The translations under genes were made by a program, and so were the position numbers. From the NCBI RefSeq assembly GCF_004005935.1, contig NZ_SACQ01000006.1, forward strand, positions 1 to 64,000: DNA of 64,000 nt, given 5' to 3'. Below, piece after piece: positions 28,106-36,292 of the stretch. Under the pieces are notes generated by a model. That model ran no database searches and was not told the origin of the DNA. It saw nothing but the letters and a program-made list of their open reading frames with translations. Numbering within the stretch: position 1 is the first letter of the stretch; the number at the start of each line of letters is the position of its first letter. Origin of the DNA: Neptunomonas marina. GTDB lineage: Bacteria > Pseudomonadota > Gammaproteobacteria > Pseudomonadales > Balneatricaceae.

Positions 28106-29857
28106 TTAGAGTGGCGCGAAAATACCGCACTCACGAAGCTGCTCATCGCGGCTGCCATGCTCAACCCAGTGATCAGGAATGCCACGTAGGGTGAGCTTTC
28201 CAGCCCAGGCCTGTTGGGCTAACCATTCGGCAACGGCAGAACCGGCACCGCCCTGAATCGCATGATCTTCGAAGGTCACAATGTGCTGATGCTGCGCCAG
28301 CAGGTGCGTTAGTAGCTCAGTATCTAATGGCTTAACAAAGCGCATATCGACAAGCGTATGGTCGCCGCTCTCTGCCATTTGCTGTACTTGCTGGAGTAGG
28401 GGGCCGAAATTGAGTAGTGCTGTATCGCTAGTTCCTGTGCGCAGTAAGCGGGCTTTGCCCACAGGAAGGGTTTCATGGTTGGTTATCACCGTCTCGCATG
28501 AGCCTGCTCCGCGCGGGTAGCGCACAGCTGCAGGGCCTTGATGTTGATAACCGGTATTGAGCATCAGCCACTGCTCTTGCTCATCTGCGGGCGTCATGAT
28601 GATCATCTCAGGAATACAACGCAGCATGGCGATATCGAAGACACCCGCATGGGTGGCGCCGTCTTCACCGACCAATCCAGCCCGGTCGATTGCCAGCAAA
28701 ACATCGAGTTTTTGGATGGCGATGTCATGCACGAGCTGGTCGTAAGCGCGTTGCAAAAAGGTTGAATAGATCGCCACGACTGGCTTGGTACCCGCACAAG
28801 CAAGACCGGCGGCAAAAGTGAGGGCGTGTTGCTCGGCAATAGCGACGTCAAAATAGCGTTCGGGATATTGCTCAGAAAAGGCGATTAAATCGGAGCCTTC
28901 GCGCATCGCTGGGGTGATACCAACCAGATGCGCGTCTTTTTCCGCAGTGGTGAGTAGCCAGCGGCCAAAGTGGTTGGCAAAGGTCGGCTTTTTAGGGCTT
29001 TTCGGTTGGCTTAGCGGGTCTAGCTTAGTGATGGCATGGTAGCCGACCGGGTCTGCTTCGGCGGGTTCAAATCCCTTACCTTTTTGGGTCACAACGTGCA
29101 GAAATTGCGGCCCTTCTTTACTCAAGGCAGTTTCTAGTGCTGGCAGTAGTTGGGCGAAATCATGGCCATCCACGGGTCCTTGGTATTCAAAAGCAAGTGC
29201 TTCGAAAAGCGCCGCCGAGGTTTCGCTGCGGCTGCCCTTTAACTTCAAATTTTTGGCAAGATAAGTTGCCAACCCACCCTCGTTTTTGGAGATCGACATA
29301 TCGTTGTCGTTGAGGATGACCAGTACGTTCGCGCGGGTATGAGCGGCGTGGTTGAGCGCTTCAAAGGCCATCCCAGCAGTCATCGCCCCATCGCCAATAA
29401 CCGCTACCGAGCGTGTATTTCTACCTAAGAGTTGATCAGCAACCGCCATGCCCAGCGCAGCGCTGATCGAAGTGCTCGAGTGCCCCGTGCCAAAGTCGTC
29501 AAATATGCTTTCATCGCGCTTTGGAAAAGGCGCTAAGCCGTCGCGTTGGCGCATGGAGAGCATCTGCTCGCGGCGGCCCGTTAAGATCTTATGTGGATAA
29601 CATTGATGGCCGACATCCCAGATTAAGTGGTCTTCTGGTGTTTTGAGCAAGTAATGCAAAGCGATGGTTAGCTCGATAACGCCTAAGCCTGCACCGAAAT
29701 GTCCACCTGTTTGTCCAACGCTATACAGCAGATACGCACGCAGCTCGGTAGCCAGTTGTGCTAATTGTTGTGCTGTGAGCGACTGCAACGCACAAGGTGT
29801 GTCAATGGTATCTAACAGCGGTGTCGCTGGGCGGTGCGTTGGAATGGCGGTGAACAT
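28106..29857 (-). CDS. dxs: 1-deoxy-D-xylulose-5-phosphate synthase, shortened
   Basis: This TPP enzyme joins pyruvate and glyceraldehyde 3-phosphate at the start of the MEP isoprenoid pathway. Motifs are intact: GHFGAGLG, DVGHQCYPHKILTGR, GDGAMTAGMAFEA, LNDNDMSIS, DVAIAEQHA, YSTFLQRAYDQ, MRFVKPLD. The protein has 583 residues against about 620 in E. coli. About 27 residues are missing in the mobile loop between LAKNL and ALFEALAF, and the usual C-terminal tail after GIFAPL is also absent. The ATG at 29857 overlaps the ispA stop by one base (TGATG). Confidence 0.95.
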   Translation of the reverse strand: MFTAIPTHRPATPLLDTIDTPCALQSLTAQQLAQLATELRAYLLYSVGQTGGHFGAGLGVIELTIALHYLLKTPEDHLIWDVGHQCYPHKILTGRREQMLSMRQRDGLAPFPKRDESIFDDFGTGHSSTSISAALGMAVADQLLGRNTRSVAVIGDGAMTAGMAFEALNHAAHTRANVLVILNDNDMSISKNEGGLATYLAKNLKLKGSRSETSAALFEALAFEYQGPVDGHDFAQLLPALETALSKEGPQFLHVVTQKGKGFEPAEADPVGYHAITKLDPLSQPKSPKKPTFANHFGRWLLTTAEKDAHLVGITPAMREGSDLIAFSEQYPERYFDVAIAEQHALTFAAGLACAGTKPVVAIYSTFLQRAYDQLVHDIAIQKLDVLLAIDRAGLVGEDGATHAGVFDIAMLRCIPEMIIMTPADEQEQWLMLNTGYQHQGPAAVRYPRGAGSCETVITNHETLPVGKARLLRTGTSDTALLNFGPLLQQVQQMAESGDHTLVDMRFVKPLDTELLTHLLAQHQHIVTFEDHAIQGGAGSAVAEWLAQQAWAGKLTLRGIPDHWVEHGSRDEQLRECGIFAPL

Positions 29858-30735
29858 CAATGATCTCGATTTACGATGTAGTCAGCCAGCAAAGCAAGGT
29901 CTGATCCTTTAGGACCAAAGCTTTGGGCGATGCTGCGTGCTTCTTGGTGTAGCTCAGCAAGTTTCTCTTTGGCGCCAGTGAGTCCGAGTAGCGCGGGATA
30001 TGTCGGCTTATTTTGCTCAAGGTCGGAGCCTTGAGGTTTACCGAGGGTTTCGGTATCGCCTTCGATATCGAGGATGTCATCTTTTACCTGAAACGCCAAG
30101 CCTATGGCATCGCCGAAACGTCGTAGAGCTGCAAGCGAGTCGGGGCTTGCAGCGGGGGCTGAGTAGTAGCCCATTTCGATGGCTGCATTGATCAACGCGC
30201 CAGTTTTGCGGTTGTGCATCGCTTCTAATTGCTCAAGGGTGAGGCTTTGGCCCACATGGCGCAGATCAAACGCTTGACCGGCCACCATGCCGCGATCGCC
30301 GGCGGCTTGGGCAAGGGTGCGAATCAGGTCAAGACGTGTTTGAGGTGCTAAAGCGCTTTGGCTCAATAGCTCAAACGCGTAGCTCTGTAAGCCATCTCCA
30401 GCAAGAATGGCGGTGGCTTCATCGAAGGCGATATGACATGTGGGTTTGCCGCGGCGCAAATCGTCGTCGTCCATCGCGGGTAGATCATCGTGAACCAGAG
30501 AGTAGCTGTGGATGCACTCAATCGCGCAGGCGGCATCATCCGCATCCTCCAAACGGCCATCTAGCAGCTGATTTACGAGGTAAACCAATACGGGGCGAAC
30601 GCGCTTACCACCATTGAAGAGACCGTACCGCATCGCCTCTTGCAGGGTCGGTTCAATACTGCTGTGGCTGAGCTTTGCCTGCAGCTGCTGGTCCACGCGT
30701 TTTTGATAAGTTCGGATGAGTTGCTGGATAGACAC
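29857..30735 (-). CDS. ispA: Farnesyl diphosphate synthase (short-chain polyprenyl synthase)
   Basis: IspA condenses IPP with DMAPP and GPP to farnesyl diphosphate. The 292-residue all-helical protein has the first Asp-rich motif in DDLPAMDDDDLRRGKPT, GGKRVRP, the GQ.FDL element and the second Asp-rich motif DDILD. It is flanked by xseB (4 bp upstream) and dxs (1-bp overlap), the conserved xseB-ispA-dxs order. Confidence 0.97.
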   Translation of the reverse strand: MSIQQLIRTYQKRVDQQLQAKLSHSSIEPTLQEAMRYGLFNGGKRVRPVLVYLVNQLLDGRLEDADDAACAIECIHSYSLVHDDLPAMDDDDLRRGKPTCHIAFDEATAILAGDGLQSYAFELLSQSALAPQTRLDLIRTLAQAAGDRGMVAGQAFDLRHVGQSLTLEQLEAMHNRKTGALINAAIEMGYYSAPAASPDSLAALRRFGDAIGLAFQVKDDILDIEGDTETLGKPQGSDLEQNKPTYPALLGLTGAKEKLAELHQEARSIAQSFGPKGSDLALLADYIVNRDH

Positions 30736-30739
30736 CGAT

Positions 30740-30979
30740 TTAATCCTGTGTTTCGTGAAACGTTTCGCTGGTAAGTTGGCCGTTTTGCTCGGTCAGAATT
30801 TGTACTTTTTGCTCAGCTTGATCCAAAATTGTTTGGCACTCACGCGTGAGCTTTATACCCTCTTCAAAGGCACTTAACGACTCTTCTAGCGATAAGTCAC
30901 CTTGTTCCATACGAGTGACGAGCGCTTCAAGATCAGCAAGCGATTGCTCGAGTTCGGGGGATTTTTTTTTACGTGGCAT
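30740..30979 (-). CDS. xseB: Exodeoxyribonuclease VII small subunit
   Basis: XseB forms the helical arms of exonuclease VII with XseA. The 79-residue protein has the family core [30 protein letters not shown], with a Lys-rich N-terminus. It is the first gene of the xseB-ispA-dxs unit and divergent from pomA. Confidence 0.95.
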   Translation of the reverse strand: MPRKKKSPELEQSLADLEALVTRMEQGDLSLEESLSAFEEGIKLTRECQTILDQAEQKVQILTEQNGQLTSETFHETQD

Positions 30980-31029
30980 AGTGTTTTCCTGAAAGCTGAT
31001 CTGTAAATTAACGAATCAGCTTTATAGGG

Positions 31030-31056
31030 TCAATTGATCGGAGTCGCGGCCGATAA
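31030..31056 (+). promoter_or_regulatory. Candidate sigma-28 (FliA) promoter of pomAB
   Basis: A perfect sigma-28 -10 octamer GCCGATAA lies at 31049-31056. Eleven bases upstream, at 31030-31037, is TCAATTGA, a partial match (4 of 8) to the TAAAGTTT -35 element. The site is about 100 bp upstream of the stator genes, which are FliA-dependent in enterobacteria. The -10 match is seen directly; promoter activity is inference. Confidence 0.55.
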
Positions 31057-31157
31057 CCTCTAAAGTTATTGGCGTGAACCTACTGATTATTTTGGTATTA
31101 TCTTTGAAAAACGCGTTCAGCAACAGGCATTCATTGGTTGTGAGAAAGGAGATTTAA

Positions 31158-31916
31158 GTGGATATAGCCACACTCGTTGGACTGCTCGGTGGTTTTGGTA
31201 TTGTCATCGCAGCGATGGTTACCGGTGGTGATATCGGTGTCTTCATTAACCCTCCCTCGTTATTGATCGTGGTCGGCGGTACCATTTTGGTCGTGCTGAT
31301 GAAGTTCACGTTGGCGCAGTTTTTAGGGGCCGGAAAGATCGCGGGTAAAGCGTTCATGTTTAAGTCGGTAAGCCCAGAAGACATTATCAGTGAAACCGTT
31401 GAGTTAGCAGATGCTGCGCGTAAAGGTGGGTTGCTCTCTCTTGAGGATAAAACAGTAAGCACCGATTTTATGCAGCGGGGCATCCAATTGCTGGTGGATG
31501 GCCACGATCCAGATATCGTCAGAATGCTGCTGAATAAAGAGATGAAACTCACTACCGACCGACATGAGTTTGGCGCCAAAATATTTGCTGCGATGGGTGA
31601 TGTTGCTCCTGCGATGGGGATGATCGGGACGCTGGTCGGTCTGGTGCAGATGCTTTCCAACATGAGTGACCCGAAATCGATCGGTCCTGCGATGGCGGTC
31701 GCCCTGCTGACAACGCTGTATGGTGCGATGATCGCTACCATGATTGTATTGCCGATGGCCGATAAGCTGGCCGCACGTAAAGATGAGGAGTCACTCAATC
31801 AGGCGCTAACGATTGATGGCCTGTTGGCGATTCAAGCTGGCCAGAACCCACGTGTTATCGAGCAGATGCTGCGTAACTACCTCCCAGAGAAAAAACGCGT
31901 GATGTCAGAAGGCTAG
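31158..31916 (+). CDS. pomA: Flagellar motor stator protein PomA/MotA (sodium type)
   Basis: PomA with PomB forms the ion-driven stator that turns the flagellum. The 252-residue inner-membrane protein has four hydrophobic segments (about 1-20, 33-52, 150-172, 182-203), a cytoplasmic loop with RGIQLLVDGHDPD, and the GDVAPAMGMIGTLVGLVQML segment. Its start MDIATLVGLLGGFGIVI matches PomA more than MotA. GTG start at 31158 with AAAGGAG upstream. pomB follows 16 bp later. Confidence 0.92.
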   Translation: MDIATLVGLLGGFGIVIAAMVTGGDIGVFINPPSLLIVVGGTILVVLMKFTLAQFLGAGKIAGKAFMFKSVSPEDIISETVELADAARKGGLLSLEDKTVSTDFMQRGIQLLVDGHDPDIVRMLLNKEMKLTTDRHEFGAKIFAAMGDVAPAMGMIGTLVGLVQMLSNMSDPKSIGPAMAVALLTTLYGAMIATMIVLPMADKLAARKDEESLNQALTIDGLLAIQAGQNPRVIEQMLRNYLPEKKRVMSEG

Positions 31917-31932
31917 GCAAGGATAACGAGTA

Positions 31933-32877
31933 ATGAGTGACGATATAGAAGACGAAGGCTGTCCTCCCTGTCCCGCCGGCCTCCCCGGCTGGCTTGCGAC
32001 ATTCGCAGATTTGATGTCACTGCTCATGTGCTTCTTCGTACTGCTGCTCTCTTTCTCTGAGATGGATGTACTGAAGTTCAAGCAGTTGGCAGGTTCAATG
32101 CGTGAAGCGTTTGGTGTTCAAAACCAGATTAAGGTGGAAGATGTCCCCAAAGGTACATCGATCATTGCACAGGAGTTTAGCCCCGGTCGCCCTGAGCCTA
32201 CTCCGCTAAATGAAGTCCGCCAAATGACCGTTAACAACGATATGAATACGTTGGATATACGCTCGTTGGAAGGGGAAGCGGAAAACCAAGATAAACGGGA
32301 AGGTGAAGCTGAGGCACTGCAAAAGCTGCAGCAGGAGGCTGAGCAAGAAGCTAAAGAGCAAGCGGTGAAGTTTGCAACAGCGTTAGCGACCGAAATCGGT
32401 GATGGCAGTGTGGAAGTTGAAACGAGTGAGCGAAAAGTCATTATCCGAGTGAAAGAGAAAGGCTCATTCGCATCTGGCTCAGCGGAGCTGAAGTTTGCCT
32501 ATATCCCCGTTATGGCCAAGATCCGCGACGTATTGCTGGGTTTAGATAGCAACGTATCCATCGAAGGTCATACGGACAATGTGCCGTACTCAGGGCGTGC
32601 GTTTAACTCTAACTGGGATCTATCGATGGCTCGAGCGCTCGCCGTAGCTGAAGAGCTATTTGACGACCCTCGTATCGACCAAGCGCGCTATCAGATCATT
32701 GGGCATGCTGATACGAAGCCGCTAGTACCAAACAATACGTCAGCGAACCGTGCCACTAACCGCCGTGTCGAGATCGTTATCCAGCGAGGCAAAGATAAAG
32801 AGCTACTGGAGAAGATCCAAGCACGAGGCCTAAACGATTCTGAAGGTGAGCGGCTGGCGCCGAATGAGATCTTTTAA
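31933..32877 (+). CDS. pomB: Flagellar motor stator protein PomB/MotB
   Basis: This 314-residue protein has a single TM (about 17-40) that includes the ion-carrying Asp in GWLATFADLMSLLMCFFVLL. A plug/linker region, Glu/Ala/Gln-rich and likely coiled (about 95-140), is followed by an OmpA-like peptidoglycan-binding domain (about 165-300, with IEGHTDNVP and NR.TNRRVEIVI). Sodium coupling is inferred from the PomA partner. It is followed by a strong terminator. Confidence 0.93.
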   Translation: MSDDIEDEGCPPCPAGLPGWLATFADLMSLLMCFFVLLLSFSEMDVLKFKQLAGSMREAFGVQNQIKVEDVPKGTSIIAQEFSPGRPEPTPLNEVRQMTVNNDMNTLDIRSLEGEAENQDKREGEAEALQKLQQEAEQEAKEQAVKFATALATEIGDGSVEVETSERKVIIRVKEKGSFASGSAELKFAYIPVMAKIRDVLLGLDSNVSIEGHTDNVPYSGRAFNSNWDLSMARALAVAEELFDDPRIDQARYQIIGHADTKPLVPNNTSANRATNRRVEIVIQRGKDKELLEKIQARGLNDSEGERLAPNEIF

Positions 32878-32894
32878 TAGGGATTGAAACCAAC

Positions 32895-32922
32895 AAAAAA
32901 GCCGTCTTACGACGGCTTTTTT
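32895..32922. terminator. Bidirectional terminator between pomB and cytochrome c5
   Basis: AAAAAAGCCGTC pairs perfectly with GACGGCTTTTTT around a TTAC loop. T runs are present in both directions, and it lies between convergent genes. Confidence 0.93.
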
Positions 32923-32937
32923 ATTCACATGACAGCC

Positions 32938-33243
32938 TTATTTTGACTGTTCAATCATGTATGTGATGGATGCTTTAAGTTCAGCGTCAGAGCAGTCCAT
33001 GCATGTGCCTTTTGGAGGCATAGCGCCGACACCGGAGATCGCTGTTGCAAGTAGAGCGTCTTCACCTTTAGCGATACGCGGTGCCCATGCTGCCTTATCA
33101 CCTAGTTTAGGTGCGCCTGCAACGCCAGATGCGTGACAAACAAAGCACTTAGACTGATACACTTCAGCGCCAGTACGTTCTGCATTCGCTGCTGCTGGAA
33201 GAAGCATTGCTGCGGCAGCTGCCGCTAAAATAATTTTTTTCAT
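32938..33243 (-). CDS. Cytochrome c5-like periplasmic c-type cytochrome
   Basis: This 101-residue protein has a signal peptide (cleavage about residue 21) and one haem c site, Cys33-Phe-Val-Cys36-His37. The distal Met is in GVGAMPPKG, and a CMDC pair near the C-terminus is typical of cytochrome c5. It is a small soluble electron carrier of the respiratory chain; the redox partner is not predictable. Confidence 0.93.
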   Translation of the reverse strand: MKKIILAAAAAAMLLPAAANAERTGAEVYQSKCFVCHASGVAGAPKLGDKAAWAPRIAKGEDALLATAISGVGAMPPKGTCMDCSDAELKASITYMIEQSK

Positions 33244-33396
33244 GGTTCTTGTTCCTTAATATATGCTCACAGTGTCAACTGGTAACAGTTTAGGTCGTGC
33301 GTTGGGATGATGTAAATACAAACGACCTTAGCAGGCTATCATTTGCAGTCTGAATGAAGGCCCACATGAATGGATTGATAGAAATCAACAAGCATT

Positions 33397-33424
33397 AAAA
33401 AAGCCTGCACGGGCAGGCTTTTTT
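33397..33424 (-). terminator. Terminator after the 67-residue protein gene
   Basis: The stem AAGCCTGC with GCAGGCTT is flanked by A and T runs and has a very short loop (ACGG region). It reads as a terminator on both strands. Confidence 0.8.
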
Positions 33425-33447
33425 CGGTGAAAGGAGGGGCTTACACG

Positions 33448-33651
33448 CTAGTAGCGTAACCCCATTGCATAGTTAGCTTGGTTTTGTTGGCTAACCATAT
33501 TGCGTTGTGCGATAGCCTGTTCTGCTAAATACTCGCTAACAACTTGCTCTAGCATCGTTGTTGGTGCAGTTATCATTTGCTTGGCATCATCGATCGAGTA
33601 GCCGCGCTTCAGCAACTGCTTCAGCTGTGCGCTTAATTGATGGTGATCCAT
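33448..33651 (-). CDS. Small cytoplasmic protein, unrecognised
   Basis: This 67-residue, largely helical protein has no signal and no membrane segment. It begins MDHHQLSAQLKQLLKRGYSID and ends in a Gln/Asn-rich tail. The ATG is preceded by AGAGGATAT, and a good terminator follows 24 bp after the stop codon, which supports a real, separately transcribed gene. I do not recognise a family, and no function can be stated. Confidence 0.65.
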   Translation of the reverse strand: MDHHQLSAQLKQLLKRGYSIDDAKQMITAPTTMLEQVVSEYLAEQAIAQRNMVSQQNQANYAMGLRY

Positions 33652-33896
33652 CTTTATATCCTCTGTTAATTTACTCTCACATATTGCCCAATGAATATGA
33701 CAGTTTTATGGCATCTCGGCGTTGCAAACTCAGTTTCGAGCTGGCGCGAGTTGCTGACTTCTGCCGTCCCTGTGGGATGTTGCGGGTAACTATAAGAGGT
33801 TGTTTAGGCGGGAAAAGTTCCATGGAAAGTTAAATTCGATAAAAAGTTGGCTCGGCCTGAAAGGAGCCATCAGACCAAGCCATGCGGGGACCGAAA

Positions 33897-34481
33897 TTAA
33901 CTGACAATCGAAACAATAGTCATGATTGCTACGCCAGCCCATAACAAGATGTGTAGGCGCTGATTGATTAACGAGAAGATTGCGAACTTACGATTCTGGT
34001 AACCGATGTTCAGGGCTCGCTTGGATAGTACACTGCCTGGCCAGCCACCCAGTGCTTCAATCGCAGCCAGCGCAACAGAGTGCTTATTAACACGGCGCTT
34101 TTGGTGGTGTTGGTTCAGAGTTACCACATATCCTGCGAGTAAAGACATGCTGATATACAGCAGCAAGGGGATAACGCTGAACGTACAAGCGATGAGTGCA
34201 CCGATAAAGGGGATAAGCACATATGCGTATTCGCTACTTTTGATACGGTTGATTCGCACGTTCCCTACCGCCGTGGCGGTGGGTTTAACTCGAACAGCGC
34301 GAAAGTGCCCGTCAACACCGGGTTTGAGTGAGAAGACGAGTTTCTCTCCAATCCATGGCGTGCCGTAGTGCTCTAAATCTTTCAAATCAAAACGCACCTC
34401 GCCTGCCGCATCGGGTGTTGAAATAACACCATAGCCTTGCTCTTCATTAAGGTTTTTCAAACGACCTTTGAAAATAGACAT
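33897..34481 (-). CDS. Cold-shock domain plus DUF1294 membrane protein
   Basis: This 194-residue protein has an N-terminal cold-shock-like OB domain (about 1-65: FKGRLKNLNEEQGYGVI, then a basic strand) and a DUF1294 membrane part. The latter has hydrophobic segments at about 85-120 and 175-194, and the family hallmark ALGGWPGSVLSKRALN.......K at about 137-160. The fusion is a known family architecture. Function is unknown; nucleic-acid binding at the membrane is inferred from the OB fold. ATG 34481 is chosen because it has TCAGGAG upstream; the frame extends further 5'. Confidence 0.88.
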   Translation of the reverse strand: MSIFKGRLKNLNEEQGYGVISTPDAAGEVRFDLKDLEHYGTPWIGEKLVFSLKPGVDGHFRAVRVKPTATAVGNVRINRIKSSEYAYVLIPFIGALIACTFSVIPLLLYISMSLLAGYVVTLNQHHQKRRVNKHSVALAAIEALGGWPGSVLSKRALNIGYQNRKFAIFSLINQRLHILLWAGVAIMTIVSIVS

Positions 34482-34777
34482 ATTGGACTCCTGAGGGCTT
34501 GATTCGCATTGGGGCGCCATATTATTGGCCTCTAGCCAAATAAATCCTTAACAAATAAATAAAAAGCCGGATTTAAATTCAAACGCTTGTACGAATTTTA
34601 TTGAGCGGCTCGGGGGGCGTTTGGTGATCTAGGCTGCGTTTTGTTTCAAACGCTATGGCTTGGTGGCTGGGAAGGGGTCGGCTAAAACTATCCCCAATTT
34701 TTGTGGATAAGTGTGTGAAAACGACTGTAGAAAGAGGCTCGTCTTCGATGTACTGGGCGGCACTGATAAACGTCTAT

Positions 34778-35572
34778 TTATTGATCTGAAATTTGGTAAG
34801 TTTTTGATAGCTGGTTTTTTTGAGCGCTTCGCTGTGCGGCGAGGGTATTCCAAAGCTGATCTGCTAGTTGCGGATGCTCTGAAAACCAGTGATGTGAGAA
34901 GGGTAGGAATATATCTTCTTCTAAAAACACCTTCTGAGCGGGCACGATCTTATCCATGCCCTCGCGTTTTATCAGCTGCTTTGCGGTTTCCTCTTCGAGT
35001 ACATATCCATCTAGCCGCTTATGTTGCAGCATTCGAAAGCCATGTTCTGGCAAATGACTAAGTTCCGGCAGTGCTCCCATCTCTTTGAGACGCTTATGGA
35101 TTTTATAGCCCGGCGGAGCATCTACACCCAGACTGTTATGGCTTAGCCGTTCACCGTTCCATGTTAGCGGAGATGTTTGATGATGATATAAGCGATAATG
35201 AACAGTCCAGAGGCGTCGAGAGTGGTCGATTTGGCCGCCCTGTCTGGGATAAACCCCCCAGGCTTCTCGGCTAGGGTCATGCACGGCTGAAAGCAGCGCA
35301 TCGACCGAGCCCGTTTTCATAAACAGGATGCAGCGCTTCCACGGTGCAGAGATATATTCGATTTCGATATCCAGCTGTTGAGCTGATGCGTTGAGTAAGT
35401 CTGCAAGCAGGCCTTGTTTATGCTGAGAATCTGAGTCTGTGGATAATGTTGCGCTGAGGTAGGGCGGGTAGTTCTGGTTTTCATGGCAAACTCGCAATAC
35501 TCGAGCATCGATCCCTGTTGAATATATTGTGATCCCAATAGCTAGGCTGGCGAGCTGATGGCGCATCATCAT
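34778..35572 (-). CDS. Periplasmic substrate-binding-like protein (SBP_bac_3 type)
   Basis: This 264-residue exported protein has a signal peptide (about 1-22) and a bilobed solute-binding pattern: VCHENQNYPPYL at the start, GLLADLLNA, APWKRCI and D.LLSAVHDPSRE. No transporter genes adjoin it, so it may be an orphan sensor-like binding protein (inference). The first of three successive ATGs (35572) is chosen because AGGGGGATTC lies just upstream. The family is assigned by general pattern. Confidence 0.72.
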   Translation of the reverse strand: MMMRHQLASLAIGITIYSTGIDARVLRVCHENQNYPPYLSATLSTDSDSQHKQGLLADLLNASAQQLDIEIEYISAPWKRCILFMKTGSVDALLSAVHDPSREAWGVYPRQGGQIDHSRRLWTVHYRLYHHQTSPLTWNGERLSHNSLGVDAPPGYKIHKRLKEMGALPELSHLPEHGFRMLQHKRLDGYVLEEETAKQLIKREGMDKIVPAQKVFLEEDIFLPFSHHWFSEHPQLADQLWNTLAAQRSAQKNQLSKTYQISDQ

Positions 35573-35668
35573 GAATCCCCCTGAGTGAATGAATCGCCTT
35601 AAAAAAGTATAGACTAGGGGACCCAAAAGTGAGCGATAGGGGAGGGGGCATCGCCCCCAAAATATGGC

Positions 35669-35863
35669 CTAGCAGTCAGTATCCTCTGCGTTTGCTTTCT
35701 CTTTAACCTCTTCACAAGCATCTTCAACCGCGTTGCCTGCATCTTGAACAGCCTCGTCGATTTTTTCGCCCGCGCGCTCCGCCTTACCATCATTACAAGC
35801 TGCCAAGCTCAACGCTGTAATGCCAATCAACATATAGTGCGTTACGTTCTTTAAAATACTCAT
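35669..35863 (-). CDS. Small lipoprotein with helical charged tail
   Basis: This 64-residue protein has a lipoprotein signal (ALSLAACND, lipid Cys about 23). The mature part of about 42 residues is amphipathic and helical, rich in Glu, Lys and Ala, with further Cys residues (CEEV and C-terminal Cys). GGAGACTTGAG precedes the ATG. Similar small lipoproteins occur next to DUF1328 genes in this lineage (recollection). Function is unknown. Confidence 0.75.
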   Translation of the reverse strand: MSILKNVTHYMLIGITALSLAACNDGKAERAGEKIDEAVQDAGNAVEDACEEVKEKANAEDTDC

Positions 35864-35905
35864 CTCAAGTCTCCTATCTATTAAAGTTTGCTGCAGGTCT
35901 CGGGT

Positions 35906-36082
35906 TTAAACCTTAGGACCGCGGCCACGTAGTGCATTAGCGACCAACGAAATGATGAACAGCGCGATGAAGATAAAAAAGATCACCTTTGCAATTCCTG
36001 CAGCCGTACCTGCGATTCCACCGAAGCCCAAAGCAGCAGCAACCAAAGCGATAAGTAGAAATGTAATAACCCAACCTAACAT
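35906..36082 (-). CDS. DUF1328 (YtjA-like) small membrane protein
   Basis: This 58-residue protein starts [20 protein letters not shown] and has two hydrophobic helices (about 4-27 and 31-50) with a [12 protein letters not shown] turn and a basic C-terminus (LRGRGPKV). This is the YtjA/DUF1328 pattern, and a GGGAGATAGAGCT ribosome-binding site precedes the ATG. It is an inner-membrane peptide of unknown function. It precedes the small lipoprotein gene on the same strand (42 bp), possibly as a pair. Confidence 0.9.
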   Translation of the reverse strand: MLGWVITFLLIALVAAALGFGGIAGTAAGIAKVIFFIFIALFIISLVANALRGRGPKV

Positions 36083-36292
36083 AGCTCTATCTCCCGAATG
36101 TCATGATTAAACCGTGAACTCGAGTAACATATAGCGAGAGCCGTGCCACTTTATTTAATTCGTTGATATTTATTGTTTTTTTTGATTTATATTGGTTAGA
36201 GATCAGCTGTGAACTCATAAGTACTGCAATTTTTACATGCTGTGCGGCAGGAACTTCACACAGAGCGTGTGTGCCCTGTGTGAGTGTTGAGC

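Noticed and set aside
34702-34710. Perfect DnaA-box sequence (TTATCCACA on the minus strand)
   Set aside because: It is single, with no cluster of boxes, no AT-rich unwinding repeats and no dnaA/gidA neighbourhood. A chance match in an intergenic stretch.
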